From assembly GCF_008064635.1 (NCBI RefSeq), contig NZ_VRYZ01000001.1, positions 372,001 through 436,000 on the forward strand: a stretch of 64,000 nt of DNA, written 5' to 3'. The translations under genes and the position numbers were made by a program. Each line of letters opens with the position of its first letter. Within the stretch, counting starts at the first letter, position 1. Shown in pieces: positions 21,461 through 30,492 of this stretch. The DNA is from Parahaliea aestuarii. GTDB taxonomy: Bacteria; Pseudomonadota; Gammaproteobacteria; Pseudomonadales; Halieaceae. The notes beneath the pieces were generated by a model. That model did not search any database, was not told the DNA's origin, and saw only the letters and a program-made list of their open reading frames with translations.

Positions 21461-22426
21461 ATGCCAGCAAACGCCACGGCAAAGCCATTGAGCAGCACAG
21501 AGACGCAATTGGAGATACTGCGAATGCAGCTGGCGCAGAAGCTGATGCGCTGGCTGCCCATTGAGGGCATGGTGGAGTCAGAGATTGACGGTGTCACCCT
21601 GGTGCGCGGTGACGGCTGTTCCGGCTGTATCGGCACGCTGTACGAGCCTTCGCTGGCGTTTATGATTCAGGGCGCCAAGAGTGTACAGCTCGGTGACAGG
21701 GAGATTCGCTACGGGCCGCTCTCGTATCTCGTCACGTCGGTGCATCTGCCGGTCATCGGCCAGGTAATCGAGGCCGCCCCGGATCAACCCTACCTCGGCA
21801 TCAAGCTCAAGCTCGACCCTCAGGAGGTGACCGACCTGCTGCTCGCGATGGGCGACCTCGCGCCCGACCCGGGCAGGGCCGGTGATTGTCCCGATGCCGC
21901 CTGCGGAATGTGCCAGGCGCAGATGGACGAGCCCTTGCTGCAGGCCCTGTCGCGCCTGGCGAGCCTGCTGGATTCCCCGGCGGACATTCCGGTACTTGCC
22001 CCGCTGGCCCGGCGCGAGCTGCTTTACCGCGCATTACTGGGTGAGTTGGGTCCGCGTATGCGCCGTTTCATCATGAGCGACAGTCAGGCGGCGCGGGTTT
22101 CCCGGGTCATCGCCACCCTCAAGGATCGCTACAGCGAGCCGCTGCGGATCAGCGATCTCGCCTCCCAGGCCAACATGAGCGAGTCGTCGCTGTTTCACAG
22201 CTTCAAGCAGATCACCCGGATGACGCCGCTGCAGTACCAGAAAAAGCTGCGCTTGCACGAGGCCCGGCGATTGATGGTCAGTGAAGGTCTGGAGGCGGCG
22301 TCCGCCAGCTATCGGGTCGGTTACGAAAGCCCTTCCCATTTCAGCCGCGAGTACAGTCGCCTGTTCGGCGCGCCGCCGAAGGCCGATGTCAGCCGACTGC
22401 GCGGCGAAGAGCGCTTGCCGGCCTGA
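21461..22426 (+). CDS. AraC family transcriptional regulator
   Basis: 321 aa. An N-terminal AraC-type cupin/sensor domain (about residues 30-200) contains a Cys-rich insertion (DCPDAACGMCQAQ). The C-terminal AraC/XylS double helix-turn-helix domain (about 215-310) includes LRISDLASQANMSESSLFHSFKQ and GYESPSHFSREYSRLFG. The ATG at 21461 is selected by GGAG nine bases upstream. It is transcribed away from the RND operon and is a likely local regulator of it. The Cys pair is an odd feature that could sense redox state or metal. Confidence 0.85.
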   Translation: MPANATAKPLSSTETQLEILRMQLAQKLMRWLPIEGMVESEIDGVTLVRGDGCSGCIGTLYEPSLAFMIQGAKSVQLGDREIRYGPLSYLVTSVHLPVIGQVIEAAPDQPYLGIKLKLDPQEVTDLLLAMGDLAPDPGRAGDCPDAACGMCQAQMDEPLLQALSRLASLLDSPADIPVLAPLARRELLYRALLGELGPRMRRFIMSDSQAARVSRVIATLKDRYSEPLRISDLASQANMSESSLFHSFKQITRMTPLQYQKKLRLHEARRLMVSEGLEAASASYRVGYESPSHFSREYSRLFGAPPKADVSRLRGEERLPA

Positions 22427-22440
22427 GCCGGTAGCGAGGT

Positions 22441-22478
22441 GAGTGCCCGGCGCGCTAAAGCAGCATCGCCGGGCGCTC
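22441..22478. terminator. Bidirectional hairpin between convergent genes
   Basis: GAGTGCCCGGCG and CGCCGGGCGCTC form a 12-base stem with one mismatch around a 14-base loop, 14 bases after the AraC stop and just before the convergent lipoprotein gene end. There is no T-run on either strand, so strength is uncertain. Confidence 0.5.
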
Positions 22479-22487
22479 GAATGGCCG

Positions 22488-24398
22488 CTATTCGGCCAGC
22501 ATCTGTTCAATGCGGTAAACGGCGGTGCTGCCACTTACCTCAAAGCCGACAACCAGCAAGGCCTCGCCATTGGGCGAATCGCTGGCGGGGATAAATACCA
22601 GGCCCTCCGGCCCCAGGTCTCCCACACTGTCGAGGATGCCCTCGACATCTTCTGTCACCCAATCCTCGCGGCTGTTGAAGTAATCCACTCGCTCCGGCGC
22701 CATCGGGTCGGTGATGTCGTAGACCATGACACCGCCCATGCGCTCGAGGCCAAGGAAGAGGAAGGTTTTATCGCCCAGCTGGCCTGTGGTTAAGCCTTCC
22801 GGCTCGGGACCCTTGGCGTCGCTGCGGCTATCGAGTGCGCTTCCTTCGTCGTGTCCGCTATTGAAGTAGTCGCGGCAGGGAATGTCGCGCGCGCTGCCCA
22901 CCCGGCACTCGTCGCCGGCGAGGTACTGCTCAATGGCATCACCGGAATCCCACACCAGTTCACCGGCGGTGTTCCAGATGCTGAAGGAGCGGGCGCCATA
23001 GCTGAACAGCTTGTCGTACATCAGGCGATCGCCAGCGGCGGACTCATTGCCTTCGGTGTCAAACAGCACCGGCATGCCCTCGCTGTCGGTGCGGTAGCCC
23101 ATCGTCCAGGTGATGTTCAGGCGCCCCAGTTCCTCGTCTTCACGGCAATCGCCCGGGTCACCCGCGCTTGCACCGCAATAGCCAAACACATCGGGGTTGA
23201 GCAGGGCGCCCGCCGCCAGCTCGCGCAGCTGGGGCGGCAGGTCGTCATTGGCGCGGCGATCAAAGCCGTCGGCGTGGACCAGGTGTTTGACGCGGAACTC
23301 CTCGACAAAGCCCTGGCTGGCATCGCCGGCCCAGTAGGCATCGTTGTCCTCGCCCCAGGCGCGGGCGTCGCCCTCATTGGCAGTGATCAGCCAGGTCTGG
23401 CCACCGGCTTCATAGCTGGTGATGGCGTCCGGGTGGTACTGGCCATGCACGCCCGGGTGGACACGAATGTTGATTTCGACCGGGTCGTCAGAGGCGTCGA
23501 AGGCGTTGCTGGAGCCGAAGGCGTTGCCCTCGAGGCCGTGGTCCTTGTATCCGAGCGCGGTGATGCGCTGCACGGTGGCCGAGGCGATATCGATGTGCGC
23601 CAGCGCGTTGTTCTCCTGCAGCGCGGCCCAGGCGGTGCCGCTGTCGGCGGACACGGCGATATATTCCGGCTCCAGGTCCTGTGCCACCGATGCGCCGGGA
23701 CCGTAGATGCGTACGCCGTCCTCGCGCAGGGTGGCTTCGGTGCCGTTAAATGCGGTGAAGTCGGCGATGCGTACCACCGGGTTTTCGATGTCGCTGATGT
23801 CAATCACGCCGATGGAACCCTCGGGGTCGACGCTGTAGTCATCACTGGGCTCGCCTTCATTGGCGGTCAGTACAGTATTGCCGTCGGGCGTGAAGACCAG
23901 CATGTCCGGCTGCGCGCCCACATCCACACTGGAAATCAGCGACAGGTTATCTGCCCGGTAGAAAGCCACGGCCCCGGGGTCGGTCTTGGGGCTGGCCTCG
24001 ATGGCAACTGCAACAATGCCATCCTGCACCGCCACCGAGTTCACCACGCTGCCGGCGCGGATGTCCTCGGTGGTAATCGCGTCAATGAAGTCCGGGCTGG
24101 CTGGGTCGGAGAGGTCCAGCACATCCAGCGCGCCCTTCTGCGCATTGACCACGAACAGGCGCTGGCTGGCGGCGTCGTAGGCGGGAATTTCCGCCGCGGC
24201 TTCGTCGAACTGGCCAGTCTGGTAGCGGCCGAGCAGGCTCAGGGACACAGACTCCGGCGTGTTGTCTACCGGCGGCTCAACCACCGGCGGTTCCGGTGTC
24301 TCGGGGTCGCGGCGATCGCTGCTATCGCTGCTATCGCTGCAGCCGAACAGCGTCAGGGTGGAACAAGCGAGGAAGATGAAGGGCAATGTCCGTTTCAA
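22488..24398 (-). CDS. Choice-of-anchor I family lipoprotein (beta-propeller)
   Basis: 636 aa. The signal peptide ends in lipobox LFGC (Cys about 18), followed by an acidic/Pro linker and a seven-bladed-propeller-like domain with SVDVGAQPDMLVFTPDGNTVLTANEGEPSDDY, TANEGDARAWGEDN and C-terminal GPEGLVFIPASDSPNGEALLVV. This is the choice-of-anchor I family, often surface-exposed and sometimes linked to phosphatase or metal-dependent activity, but function is unproven. The start is TTG at 24398: AAGGAG lies seven bases upstream and it yields a proper lipoprotein signal, whereas the longer frame does not. Confidence 0.82.
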   Translation of the reverse strand: MKRTLPFIFLACSTLTLFGCSDSSDSSDRRDPETPEPPVVEPPVDNTPESVSLSLLGRYQTGQFDEAAAEIPAYDAASQRLFVVNAQKGALDVLDLSDPASPDFIDAITTEDIRAGSVVNSVAVQDGIVAVAIEASPKTDPGAVAFYRADNLSLISSVDVGAQPDMLVFTPDGNTVLTANEGEPSDDYSVDPEGSIGVIDISDIENPVVRIADFTAFNGTEATLREDGVRIYGPGASVAQDLEPEYIAVSADSGTAWAALQENNALAHIDIASATVQRITALGYKDHGLEGNAFGSSNAFDASDDPVEINIRVHPGVHGQYHPDAITSYEAGGQTWLITANEGDARAWGEDNDAYWAGDASQGFVEEFRVKHLVHADGFDRRANDDLPPQLRELAAGALLNPDVFGYCGASAGDPGDCREDEELGRLNITWTMGYRTDSEGMPVLFDTEGNESAAGDRLMYDKLFSYGARSFSIWNTAGELVWDSGDAIEQYLAGDECRVGSARDIPCRDYFNSGHDEGSALDSRSDAKGPEPEGLTTGQLGDKTFLFLGLERMGGVMVYDITDPMAPERVDYFNSREDWVTEDVEGILDSVGDLGPEGLVFIPASDSPNGEALLVVGFEVSGSTAVYRIEQMLAE

Positions 24399-24554
24399 AG
24401 TGCTACTCCTTGTGTCAGTTTGACCTGCAGAGTAGCGAGGCAGTGTTACAGATTTATGGCGAATTTGTGGCCTGCGTAGCGAGAATTCGGGGGCATCTGC
24501 GCCAAACCGGGCTATAACTACCTTATAAGCACAAAAAGGTTCAAGGAGGGACGG

Positions 24555-27077
24555 GTGGAGCACAGCAGCGCGGTAATCGATCTGGTGATGGCGGTCACCT
24601 TCCTGCTGTTGGTGGCGGCCGGTGTGCTCGCCCTCAGCAAGCGCATCAAATTGCCCTTCACGGTGCTGCTGGTAGTGATCGGCATCGCATTGTCGGAGTT
24701 GGCCCACCTCTCGCCTGGCTTCCTGGCGCCGCTGGTGGAATTCCAGATTTCCCCCGATGTCATCCTGTTTGTGTTTCTGCCCACCCTGATCTTCGAGTCC
24801 TCGCTGCACCTCGAGGCGCGCGAGCTGCGCCGCAACCTGTTACCGGTACTGACTCTGGCTGTGCCGGGGCTGTTGATATCAACCCTGATCATCGGCTCCC
24901 TGGTAGCGCTGCTGACGCCGATCGATTTCTCCGCGGCCCTGGTGCTCGGTGCCATTCTCAGCGCCACCGACCCGGTGGCGGTGATTTCCCTGTTCAAGCA
25001 ACTCGGTGCGCCGCGGCGGCTCACCATCCTGGTGGAGGGGGAGAGCCTGTTCAACGACGCCACCGCCATCGTCGCCTCGCAGATTCTGCTGGCCATTGCG
25101 GTGGCCGGCTATGTCTCCACGGAAACCGTGGTTGCCGGCGTGGGCGATTTCTTTTTCGTTTTCTTCGGCGGCGCCCTGGTGGGCTGGCTGATGGCGCTGG
25201 TCACCGGCTTTTTTCTCGGCCACGTGGAAGGCGACCCGCTGATCGAGATTTCCCTGACCACCATCCTCGCCTACTTTTCCTTTCTTATCGCCGAGCACAC
25301 CCTGCACGTCAGCGGGGTGATGGCGACGGTGGCTGCGGCATTGACGATCGGCGGCTGGGGGCGCTCCAAAATCTCCCACTCGGTCAGCGAGTACCTGGAG
25401 AACTTCTGGGAATACCTGGCTTTTGTCGCAAACGCCCTGATCTTCCTGCTGGTGGGGCTGCAGATTGATCTCGCCGCGGTAGCGAGTGTTTGGTCGATGC
25501 TGGCGTGGGTCATCGTCGCCATGCTGGTGGCCCGCGCGGTGGTGGTGTTCTCACTGGTGCCACTGGTGGGCAAGCTGCCGGGAGCCGAGGTCATCGACCG
25601 CAAATTTCAGGCGGTGATGTACTGGGGCGGGCTGCGGGGCGCCATCGCGCTGGCGATTGCACTCAGCCTGGGGGATTTCCGCTACGCCGATACCTTTGTG
25701 GTGCTGGTCACCGGGGCGGTGCTGTTTACCCTGGTCGTGCCCGGTTTGACCATCGAACGCTTGATCAAGAGCCTGGGCCTCAACCGGCCGCCCCTGGCTG
25801 ATCGCATGGCGCTCGCCGAGGCGAGCCTCAACGCCCAGTACAAGGCATTGGTGAGCCTGCCGGAGCTGCAGCGCGAGACGGATTTTTCTCCCCGCGTGGC
25901 GGCGGCGCTGGAATCGCGCTATCAGCTGGCGGTGGAGGAGGCGGATGCACGCTACCGCAGGCAGCGTGAGGAAGAGCTTGACGCCGAGCAGGAGCGCAAC
26001 CTCCTGCTGTTGCGGTGCTTTGCCGTGCAAAAGGCCCTCTATCACCAGATGTTCGCCCACGGCCACCTGTCGGAAAAAACCTACCGCAACATGGTGTACT
26101 CACTGAATGTGGAGGGCGACAGCCTGCGCTATCACAACGCACTGCCGAATATCCCGCCGCGCTCCTATTTCGAGCGCTGGAGCCGCAATACATGGATGCG
26201 CTTTGTGCAGCGCGCCGGTTTCGGCCTGCTGGACAATTACGCCGAGGCCATTCGCAGCCACTCCACCGCCCGCGATTACGAACTGGCCTGGGCCGGCTAC
26301 CACGGCTGCTTGCGTGTGCTGGCGACGATTGACGAGCTGTCGCAGCTGAGCCAGGCCCGCAGCGCGGCGACAGACGAGGTGAGGGCGATGTTCCAGCGCT
26401 GGTCCGAGGGTGCGCGCAAGCGGCTGAATGCGGTGGTGGAGCAGTTTCCGGAGTTTTTCAACGCCAGCCAGCAGCGGCTGGCAGAGCGCACCATGCTGCA
26501 CAGCCAGCGCAATTTCATTGTGTCCCAGCGCCGCAGCGGCGCCATTCCCAACAGCGTTGCGGCAACGCTGCTGGATGAGTTGGACCAGCAGATCCGCGCC
26601 CTGCGCGGCTACGACACCACCCATCTCAAAATTGATGCCAGCGAACTGCTGCGCAAGGTACCGATATTTGCCGATTTGCCGGAGCAGGAGGTGCCGCGGA
26701 TACTGGCCTGCCTGACCCAGCGCACCATTCCCGCGCGCCAGGATTTGATTCAGGAGGGCTCGGTGGATGAATCGCTCTACCTGATTGCCAGGGGCCAGGT
26801 GCGGGTGCTGCGCCGCGACGAGGCGGGGCGCGAGATCGAGCTGGCGGTGCTCAGCGCGGGCGATTTTGTCGGCGAGTCGGGATTCCTCACCGGTGCGCCC
26901 CGCAGCGCCACCTGTCGCGCGCTGACGCCCTGCGCCATCTACCAGCTCAAGCGTCGCGACCTCGACACTTTCCTGGCCACCTGTCCCGGCCTGGAGACTG
27001 CGCTGGAGCGCGCCATGCGTCACCGCACCGGCGATGTCTGCCTGCTGGATGACCGCCCGGACCCGGTCCCGGGCTAG
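24555..27077 (+). CDS. CPA1-family Na+/H+ antiporter with C-terminal cyclic-nucleotide-binding-like domain
   Basis: 840 aa. Residues about 8-420 form a 12-helix sodium/proton exchanger with LGAILSATDPVAVISLFK and EGESLFNDATAIV motifs, plus YWGGLRGAIALAIAL. A long cytoplasmic helical region follows, and residues about 690-825 form a cNMP-binding/Crp-like sensor domain (IFADLPEQEVPRILACL, then GDFVGESGFLTGAPRSATCRA). This suggests ligand-gated pH or salt homeostasis. Start is GTG with AAGGAGGG upstream. Whether the domain binds a nucleotide is not established. Confidence 0.9.
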   Translation: MEHSSAVIDLVMAVTFLLLVAAGVLALSKRIKLPFTVLLVVIGIALSELAHLSPGFLAPLVEFQISPDVILFVFLPTLIFESSLHLEARELRRNLLPVLTLAVPGLLISTLIIGSLVALLTPIDFSAALVLGAILSATDPVAVISLFKQLGAPRRLTILVEGESLFNDATAIVASQILLAIAVAGYVSTETVVAGVGDFFFVFFGGALVGWLMALVTGFFLGHVEGDPLIEISLTTILAYFSFLIAEHTLHVSGVMATVAAALTIGGWGRSKISHSVSEYLENFWEYLAFVANALIFLLVGLQIDLAAVASVWSMLAWVIVAMLVARAVVVFSLVPLVGKLPGAEVIDRKFQAVMYWGGLRGAIALAIALSLGDFRYADTFVVLVTGAVLFTLVVPGLTIERLIKSLGLNRPPLADRMALAEASLNAQYKALVSLPELQRETDFSPRVAAALESRYQLAVEEADARYRRQREEELDAEQERNLLLLRCFAVQKALYHQMFAHGHLSEKTYRNMVYSLNVEGDSLRYHNALPNIPPRSYFERWSRNTWMRFVQRAGFGLLDNYAEAIRSHSTARDYELAWAGYHGCLRVLATIDELSQLSQARSAATDEVRAMFQRWSEGARKRLNAVVEQFPEFFNASQQRLAERTMLHSQRNFIVSQRRSGAIPNSVAATLLDELDQQIRALRGYDTTHLKIDASELLRKVPIFADLPEQEVPRILACLTQRTIPARQDLIQEGSVDESLYLIARGQVRVLRRDEAGREIELAVLSAGDFVGESGFLTGAPRSATCRALTPCAIYQLKRRDLDTFLATCPGLETALERAMRHRTGDVCLLDDRPDPVPG

Positions 27078-27142
27078 CGCTCCCGGCTTGCCGGCCCTGC
27101 GCTACACTGCGGGTGATCACTTGCTGAATACGGTGTGAGGCC

Positions 27143-27553
27143 ATGTTATACCGTGTCGCCGCCGACCTCGTGCTGCTTGTCCACGTGCTGTTCGTCCTGT
27201 TCGTGGTACTGGGTCTGGCGCTGGTGCTGCTCGGCGGCCTGCGCAAATGGGAATGGGTGCGCAATCCCTGGTTTCGTCTCGCACACCTGGCGGCTATCGG
27301 CGTTGTGGTATTGCAGGCCTGGCTGGGGCAGTTGTGTCCGCTGACCCATCTGGAGGTGGCGCTGCGGCAACAGGCCGGTGACGCCGCCTACACCGGCGCA
27401 TTTATCGCTCACTATCTGGAGCGGGTCCTCTACTTCCAGGCGCCCCAGTGGGTCTTTGTCGCGGCGTATACCCTGTTTGCTCTGTTGGTGGTGGCGGCGT
27501 GGTACGGCGTGCGTCCGCGGGCCTTGCAGCGCGGCCAGCGCCGCGCGGACTGA
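27143..27553 (+). CDS. DUF2784 family membrane protein
   Basis: 136 aa with four predicted membrane helices. The family pattern LVHVLFVLFVVLG, a WEWVRNPWFRLAHL loop and LCPLTHLE is present. Function unknown; no enzymatic motif. It is 65 bases after the antiporter in the same direction and converges on the mgtE gene, leaving only 12 bases between them. Confidence 0.82.
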   Translation: MLYRVAADLVLLVHVLFVLFVVLGLALVLLGGLRKWEWVRNPWFRLAHLAAIGVVVLQAWLGQLCPLTHLEVALRQQAGDAAYTGAFIAHYLERVLYFQAPQWVFVAAYTLFALLVVAAWYGVRPRALQRGQRRAD

Positions 27554-27565
27554 GCCGGCGCGGTG

Positions 27566-28852
27566 TTACAGCAGGGACGAGAGCCCGGTCGCGGTGCCGA
27601 GAAAGGCCAGGAAGCCCGCAACATCGGTGACCGTGGTCAGGATGATGGAGGATGCGGTGGCGGGGTCCTGGCCCAGCCGCGACAGGATCATCGGCACCAG
27701 GGCGCCGGCGATACCGGCCATGATCATGGCGGTGACCATGGCGATGGCGATCACCAGCGCCAGCCCGGGGGACTGGCTCCACAGCCACACACCCAGGCCG
27801 CAGGTCAGCGCCAGGGCGCTGCCATTGATAATGCCGATCTTCAGTTCCTTGGACAGCACCGCCCGCCATTGCACGGTACTCACTTCCTTCAACGCCAGGC
27901 CGCGCATGGTCACCGCCAGGGCCTGTGAGCCGGCGTTCCCGGATTGTCCTGCCACCACCGGCAGCAGGATAGCCAGCGCGGTGAACTGGGCGATGGTGGA
28001 CTCGAACAGCCCCACCACAGCGGCGGCGAGAAAGGCGGTGAGCAGGTTGATGTGCAGCCACACCAGGCGCCGCTTGACCGCGAACAGGGCCGGGGACAGG
28101 GCGCGCTCGTCGGCGCTGGCGCCCACCATGCGCTGGATGCCCGCCGTCGCCGCCTCTTCTGCCGCCTGGAACAGGTTGGTGTAGCGGATGACCCCCAGCA
28201 GCTTGCCGGCCTGGTCCACCACCGGGATGGAGTCCGAGCGGGAATCGTCGAACAGCTTGACCAGGTCCTCTTCGGTGGAATTCAGGTAGGCCACCGCCTG
28301 TACCGGATGTAGCAGATCCGACATCGGCGTTTCCGGTTCGGCCAGGGCCATGTCCTGCAGGTCGACCCGGCCTTCCAGTTCGTCCTGTTCGGAGACCACA
28401 TAGAGCGAGCGCACCCGCTTGATTTTTGACTGGCGCAGTTCCGCCAGTGCTTCGCCGACAGTCTGGTCCGGAAGGTAGCGGGCGCGCAGGCGATCCATGT
28501 AGCGGCCGGCGGTGCGCTCGGGGAATTCCAGCAGTTCGCTGTATTCGTTGCGCAGGCCGCCGGGCAGGTCGGCCAGTGCCGATTCGCGCTCGTCGGCATT
28601 GAGCGAGCGCAGGATCAGCAGGGCGGTGCGAATGCTGGCGAGCTGCAGCACCCGGCTGCGCTGCGCCGGTTCCAGCGCCAGGAACAGGGCATTGAGCTGG
28701 CCCGGGTCGGCGTACTCCAGCAGCCGCGTATAACTCTCCGGCGACAGCTGATCCAGCCCGTCCGGCAAGGGGCCGCCGCGCTCCACCACGCGGGCGGCCT
28801 CGGCGGGAAACTCGCGCACGTAGTATTCGCGCAGCTGGTCGGTGAGGTTCAT
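27566..28852 (-). CDS. mgtE: Magnesium transporter MgtE
   Basis: 428 aa. The N-terminal MgtE helical domain (to about residue 120) is followed by a pair of CBS domains (about 130-250) and five membrane helices with the ion-selectivity motif PVVAGQSGNAGSQALAV. MgtE is a Mg2+-gated Mg2+ channel: the cytosolic part closes the pore when Mg2+ is sufficient. Its ATG overlaps the stop of the preceding CBS-protein gene by four bases, so the two are coupled. It is the last gene of a leftward run beginning at aguA. Confidence 0.92.
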   Translation of the reverse strand: MNLTDQLREYYVREFPAEAARVVERGGPLPDGLDQLSPESYTRLLEYADPGQLNALFLALEPAQRSRVLQLASIRTALLILRSLNADERESALADLPGGLRNEYSELLEFPERTAGRYMDRLRARYLPDQTVGEALAELRQSKIKRVRSLYVVSEQDELEGRVDLQDMALAEPETPMSDLLHPVQAVAYLNSTEEDLVKLFDDSRSDSIPVVDQAGKLLGVIRYTNLFQAAEEAATAGIQRMVGASADERALSPALFAVKRRLVWLHINLLTAFLAAAVVGLFESTIAQFTALAILLPVVAGQSGNAGSQALAVTMRGLALKEVSTVQWRAVLSKELKIGIINGSALALTCGLGVWLWSQSPGLALVIAIAMVTAMIMAGIAGALVPMILSRLGQDPATASSIILTTVTDVAGFLAFLGTATGLSSLL

Positions 28853-29655
28853 GGGCGCCCGAGCAGGGATTCCATCACCCGGCCGCAGGTGTTGAGGTAG
28901 CCGCTGGCCAGTTCGGTGAGGACCTTTTCAATGCCGAATTCGCCGGGGCGCGTCTCGCCGGCCACCCGCTCCAGGGCGGCGCGGCTGATGACGCCAAGCA
29001 CGCGCTGCTGGTGATCCACCACGGGCAGGTCGGCATGGTCCGCCCACTGCCGGGAACCGAGAGCCGTGGCGGCATCGGTGAGGCCGCTGAGCGGCTCCAC
29101 GTTGTCGACCACCTGGCCGACGGTGCGTCCGCGGTTTTTGCGGGCGAAGGCGGCGCGCAGGTTGAGCAGGCCGCGATAGTGGCCCTGGGGCCCGACCACC
29201 AGTACCGGCTGGGCGCGGGTATCGGTGCTGCCGGACAGCTCCTCGCAGAATTCCTGGCACAGGGTGTCGTCGGCGACGCGGATAAAGTCGCTGCTGACCA
29301 GCGCCGCCAGGGTGTGGGACGGAAACTGCAGCAGCTGGTAGAGCGTGCCGCGTTCCTCCTCTGGTGCGGCCTGCAATACCGTCTCGTAGCGACTTTCATG
29401 CAGGTGGGCCGCCAGTGCGACCGCTTCGTCGGCACTGGCGTCCGCCAGCAGCGCCGCCACCTGCGCCGGTGGCAGGGTTTCCATCAGCCCGGTCAATTGC
29501 CAGCTCGGCAGGTGGGAAGCCAGCGCCGCAGCCGTGCCGCGGGGCAGTTGCGCGATAAAGGCTTCCAGTTCTGCCAGCTCGCGGTCCGCCAGTTGCACCG
29601 CCAGTTCCCGCGGCCGCGACGTGGCGAAGGCCAGCACCAGCGGGTCAAGGCTCAC
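28849..29655 (-). CDS. Soluble MgtE-like N domain plus CBS protein
   Basis: 268 aa that resemble only the cytosolic half of MgtE: a helical repeat domain (about residues 20-120) and CBS-like sequence (about 125-245), with no membrane segment. It is not a truncated pseudogene, since the frame is intact, it overlaps mscS upstream by 11 bases and mgtE downstream by four. The likely role is an extra sensor or regulatory subunit for the adjacent MgtE or MscS. It may have arisen by duplication of the mgtE 5' half. No family function is known. Confidence 0.7.
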   Translation of the reverse strand: MSLDPLVLAFATSRPRELAVQLADRELAELEAFIAQLPRGTAAALASHLPSWQLTGLMETLPPAQVAALLADASADEAVALAAHLHESRYETVLQAAPEEERGTLYQLLQFPSHTLAALVSSDFIRVADDTLCQEFCEELSGSTDTRAQPVLVVGPQGHYRGLLNLRAAFARKNRGRTVGQVVDNVEPLSGLTDAATALGSRQWADHADLPVVDHQQRVLGVISRAALERVAGETRPGEFGIEKVLTELASGYLNTCGRVMESLLGRP

Positions 29656-30445
29656 GGTTCACTCCCGTCCCGGTCCCGGTGACCGCCTCTGATGCTTCGC
29701 GCAGCAGCAGGACCTCCCCCGCGGCAAACTGCGCGGTCGGGATTGTCAGGATGCCCTGCTCCGCTTCCAGTACCACCGCGGTACTCAGCATTTCGATGAT
29801 GCGGCCCTGGCTGCCGTTGATGCGCACTTCGTCGCCGATGCGGTAGCGGTCCAGGGCGCGCCGGGCCAGCAGGTTTTCCACCAGCTGGCGGCTGCCGAGG
29901 GCAAAGGCCAGGGACAGGCCGCCGAAGAAAAACCCCAGCAGGATGACAATCACATTGGACAGGAAGCTGATGTCCACCGCGGTCTGGGCGAGGCCCGTGA
30001 GTACTGCCGCCAGCAGTACCAGCAACTGGGCGAAGCGCGGCACCAGGTGGTCCGAGGACAGCCCCATCAGGCCCGCCACGATGCTGCGCACGATCACCCC
30101 CAGCAGGTAGCCGGAGAGAATGATGAAGCCGCCGAGGATGAGTTGCGGGATGTACTGCAGCAGGCGGTCGAGCCAGTCGCGCACCAGCGAGATACTCAGT
30201 GCCTGCAGGGCCAGCAACAGGAAGATGACCAGTGTGCCGTAGTACACGCCGGCCCGCAGGGAGCGGCGCAGTACCCGTAGATCCACATCTTCCAGGCGGC
30301 CGCGGGCCCGGCGCCGCAGGTAGGCTTCGAGGCGGATCAGCCAGCGCTCGGTGAGGCGGGCCAGCAGGCCGGCCAGCACAAAGCCGGCGATGGCGATCAA
30401 AATCGCCAGGATTTCCGGGTTCTGGTTAAACAGCTCCGAGATCAT
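29645..30445 (-). CDS. Mechanosensitive ion channel, MscS family
   Basis: 266 aa with about four membrane helices, the pore-lining helix being the Gly/Ala-rich LLGFFFGGLSLAFALGSRQLVEN, followed by the beta domain (YRIGDEVRINGSQGRIIEM). MscS proteins release solutes on hypo-osmotic shock. It is translationally linked to the MgtE-like/CBS gene by an 11-base overlap, which hints at a channel coupled to Mg2+ sensing rather than a simple emergency valve. Confidence 0.83.
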   Translation of the reverse strand: MISELFNQNPEILAILIAIAGFVLAGLLARLTERWLIRLEAYLRRRARGRLEDVDLRVLRRSLRAGVYYGTLVIFLLLALQALSISLVRDWLDRLLQYIPQLILGGFIILSGYLLGVIVRSIVAGLMGLSSDHLVPRFAQLLVLLAAVLTGLAQTAVDISFLSNVIVILLGFFFGGLSLAFALGSRQLVENLLARRALDRYRIGDEVRINGSQGRIIEMLSTAVVLEAEQGILTIPTAQFAAGEVLLLREASEAVTGTGTGVNREP

Positions 30446-30492
30446 GGTTGCACTCGTGTGCGCCGGCTCTTTTCACCGCGTTACTAAGCACT

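Noticed and set aside
28849..29655. MgtE pseudogene fragment
   Set aside because: The frame is intact and overlaps both neighbours in a way that suggests coupled translation of a functional soluble protein.
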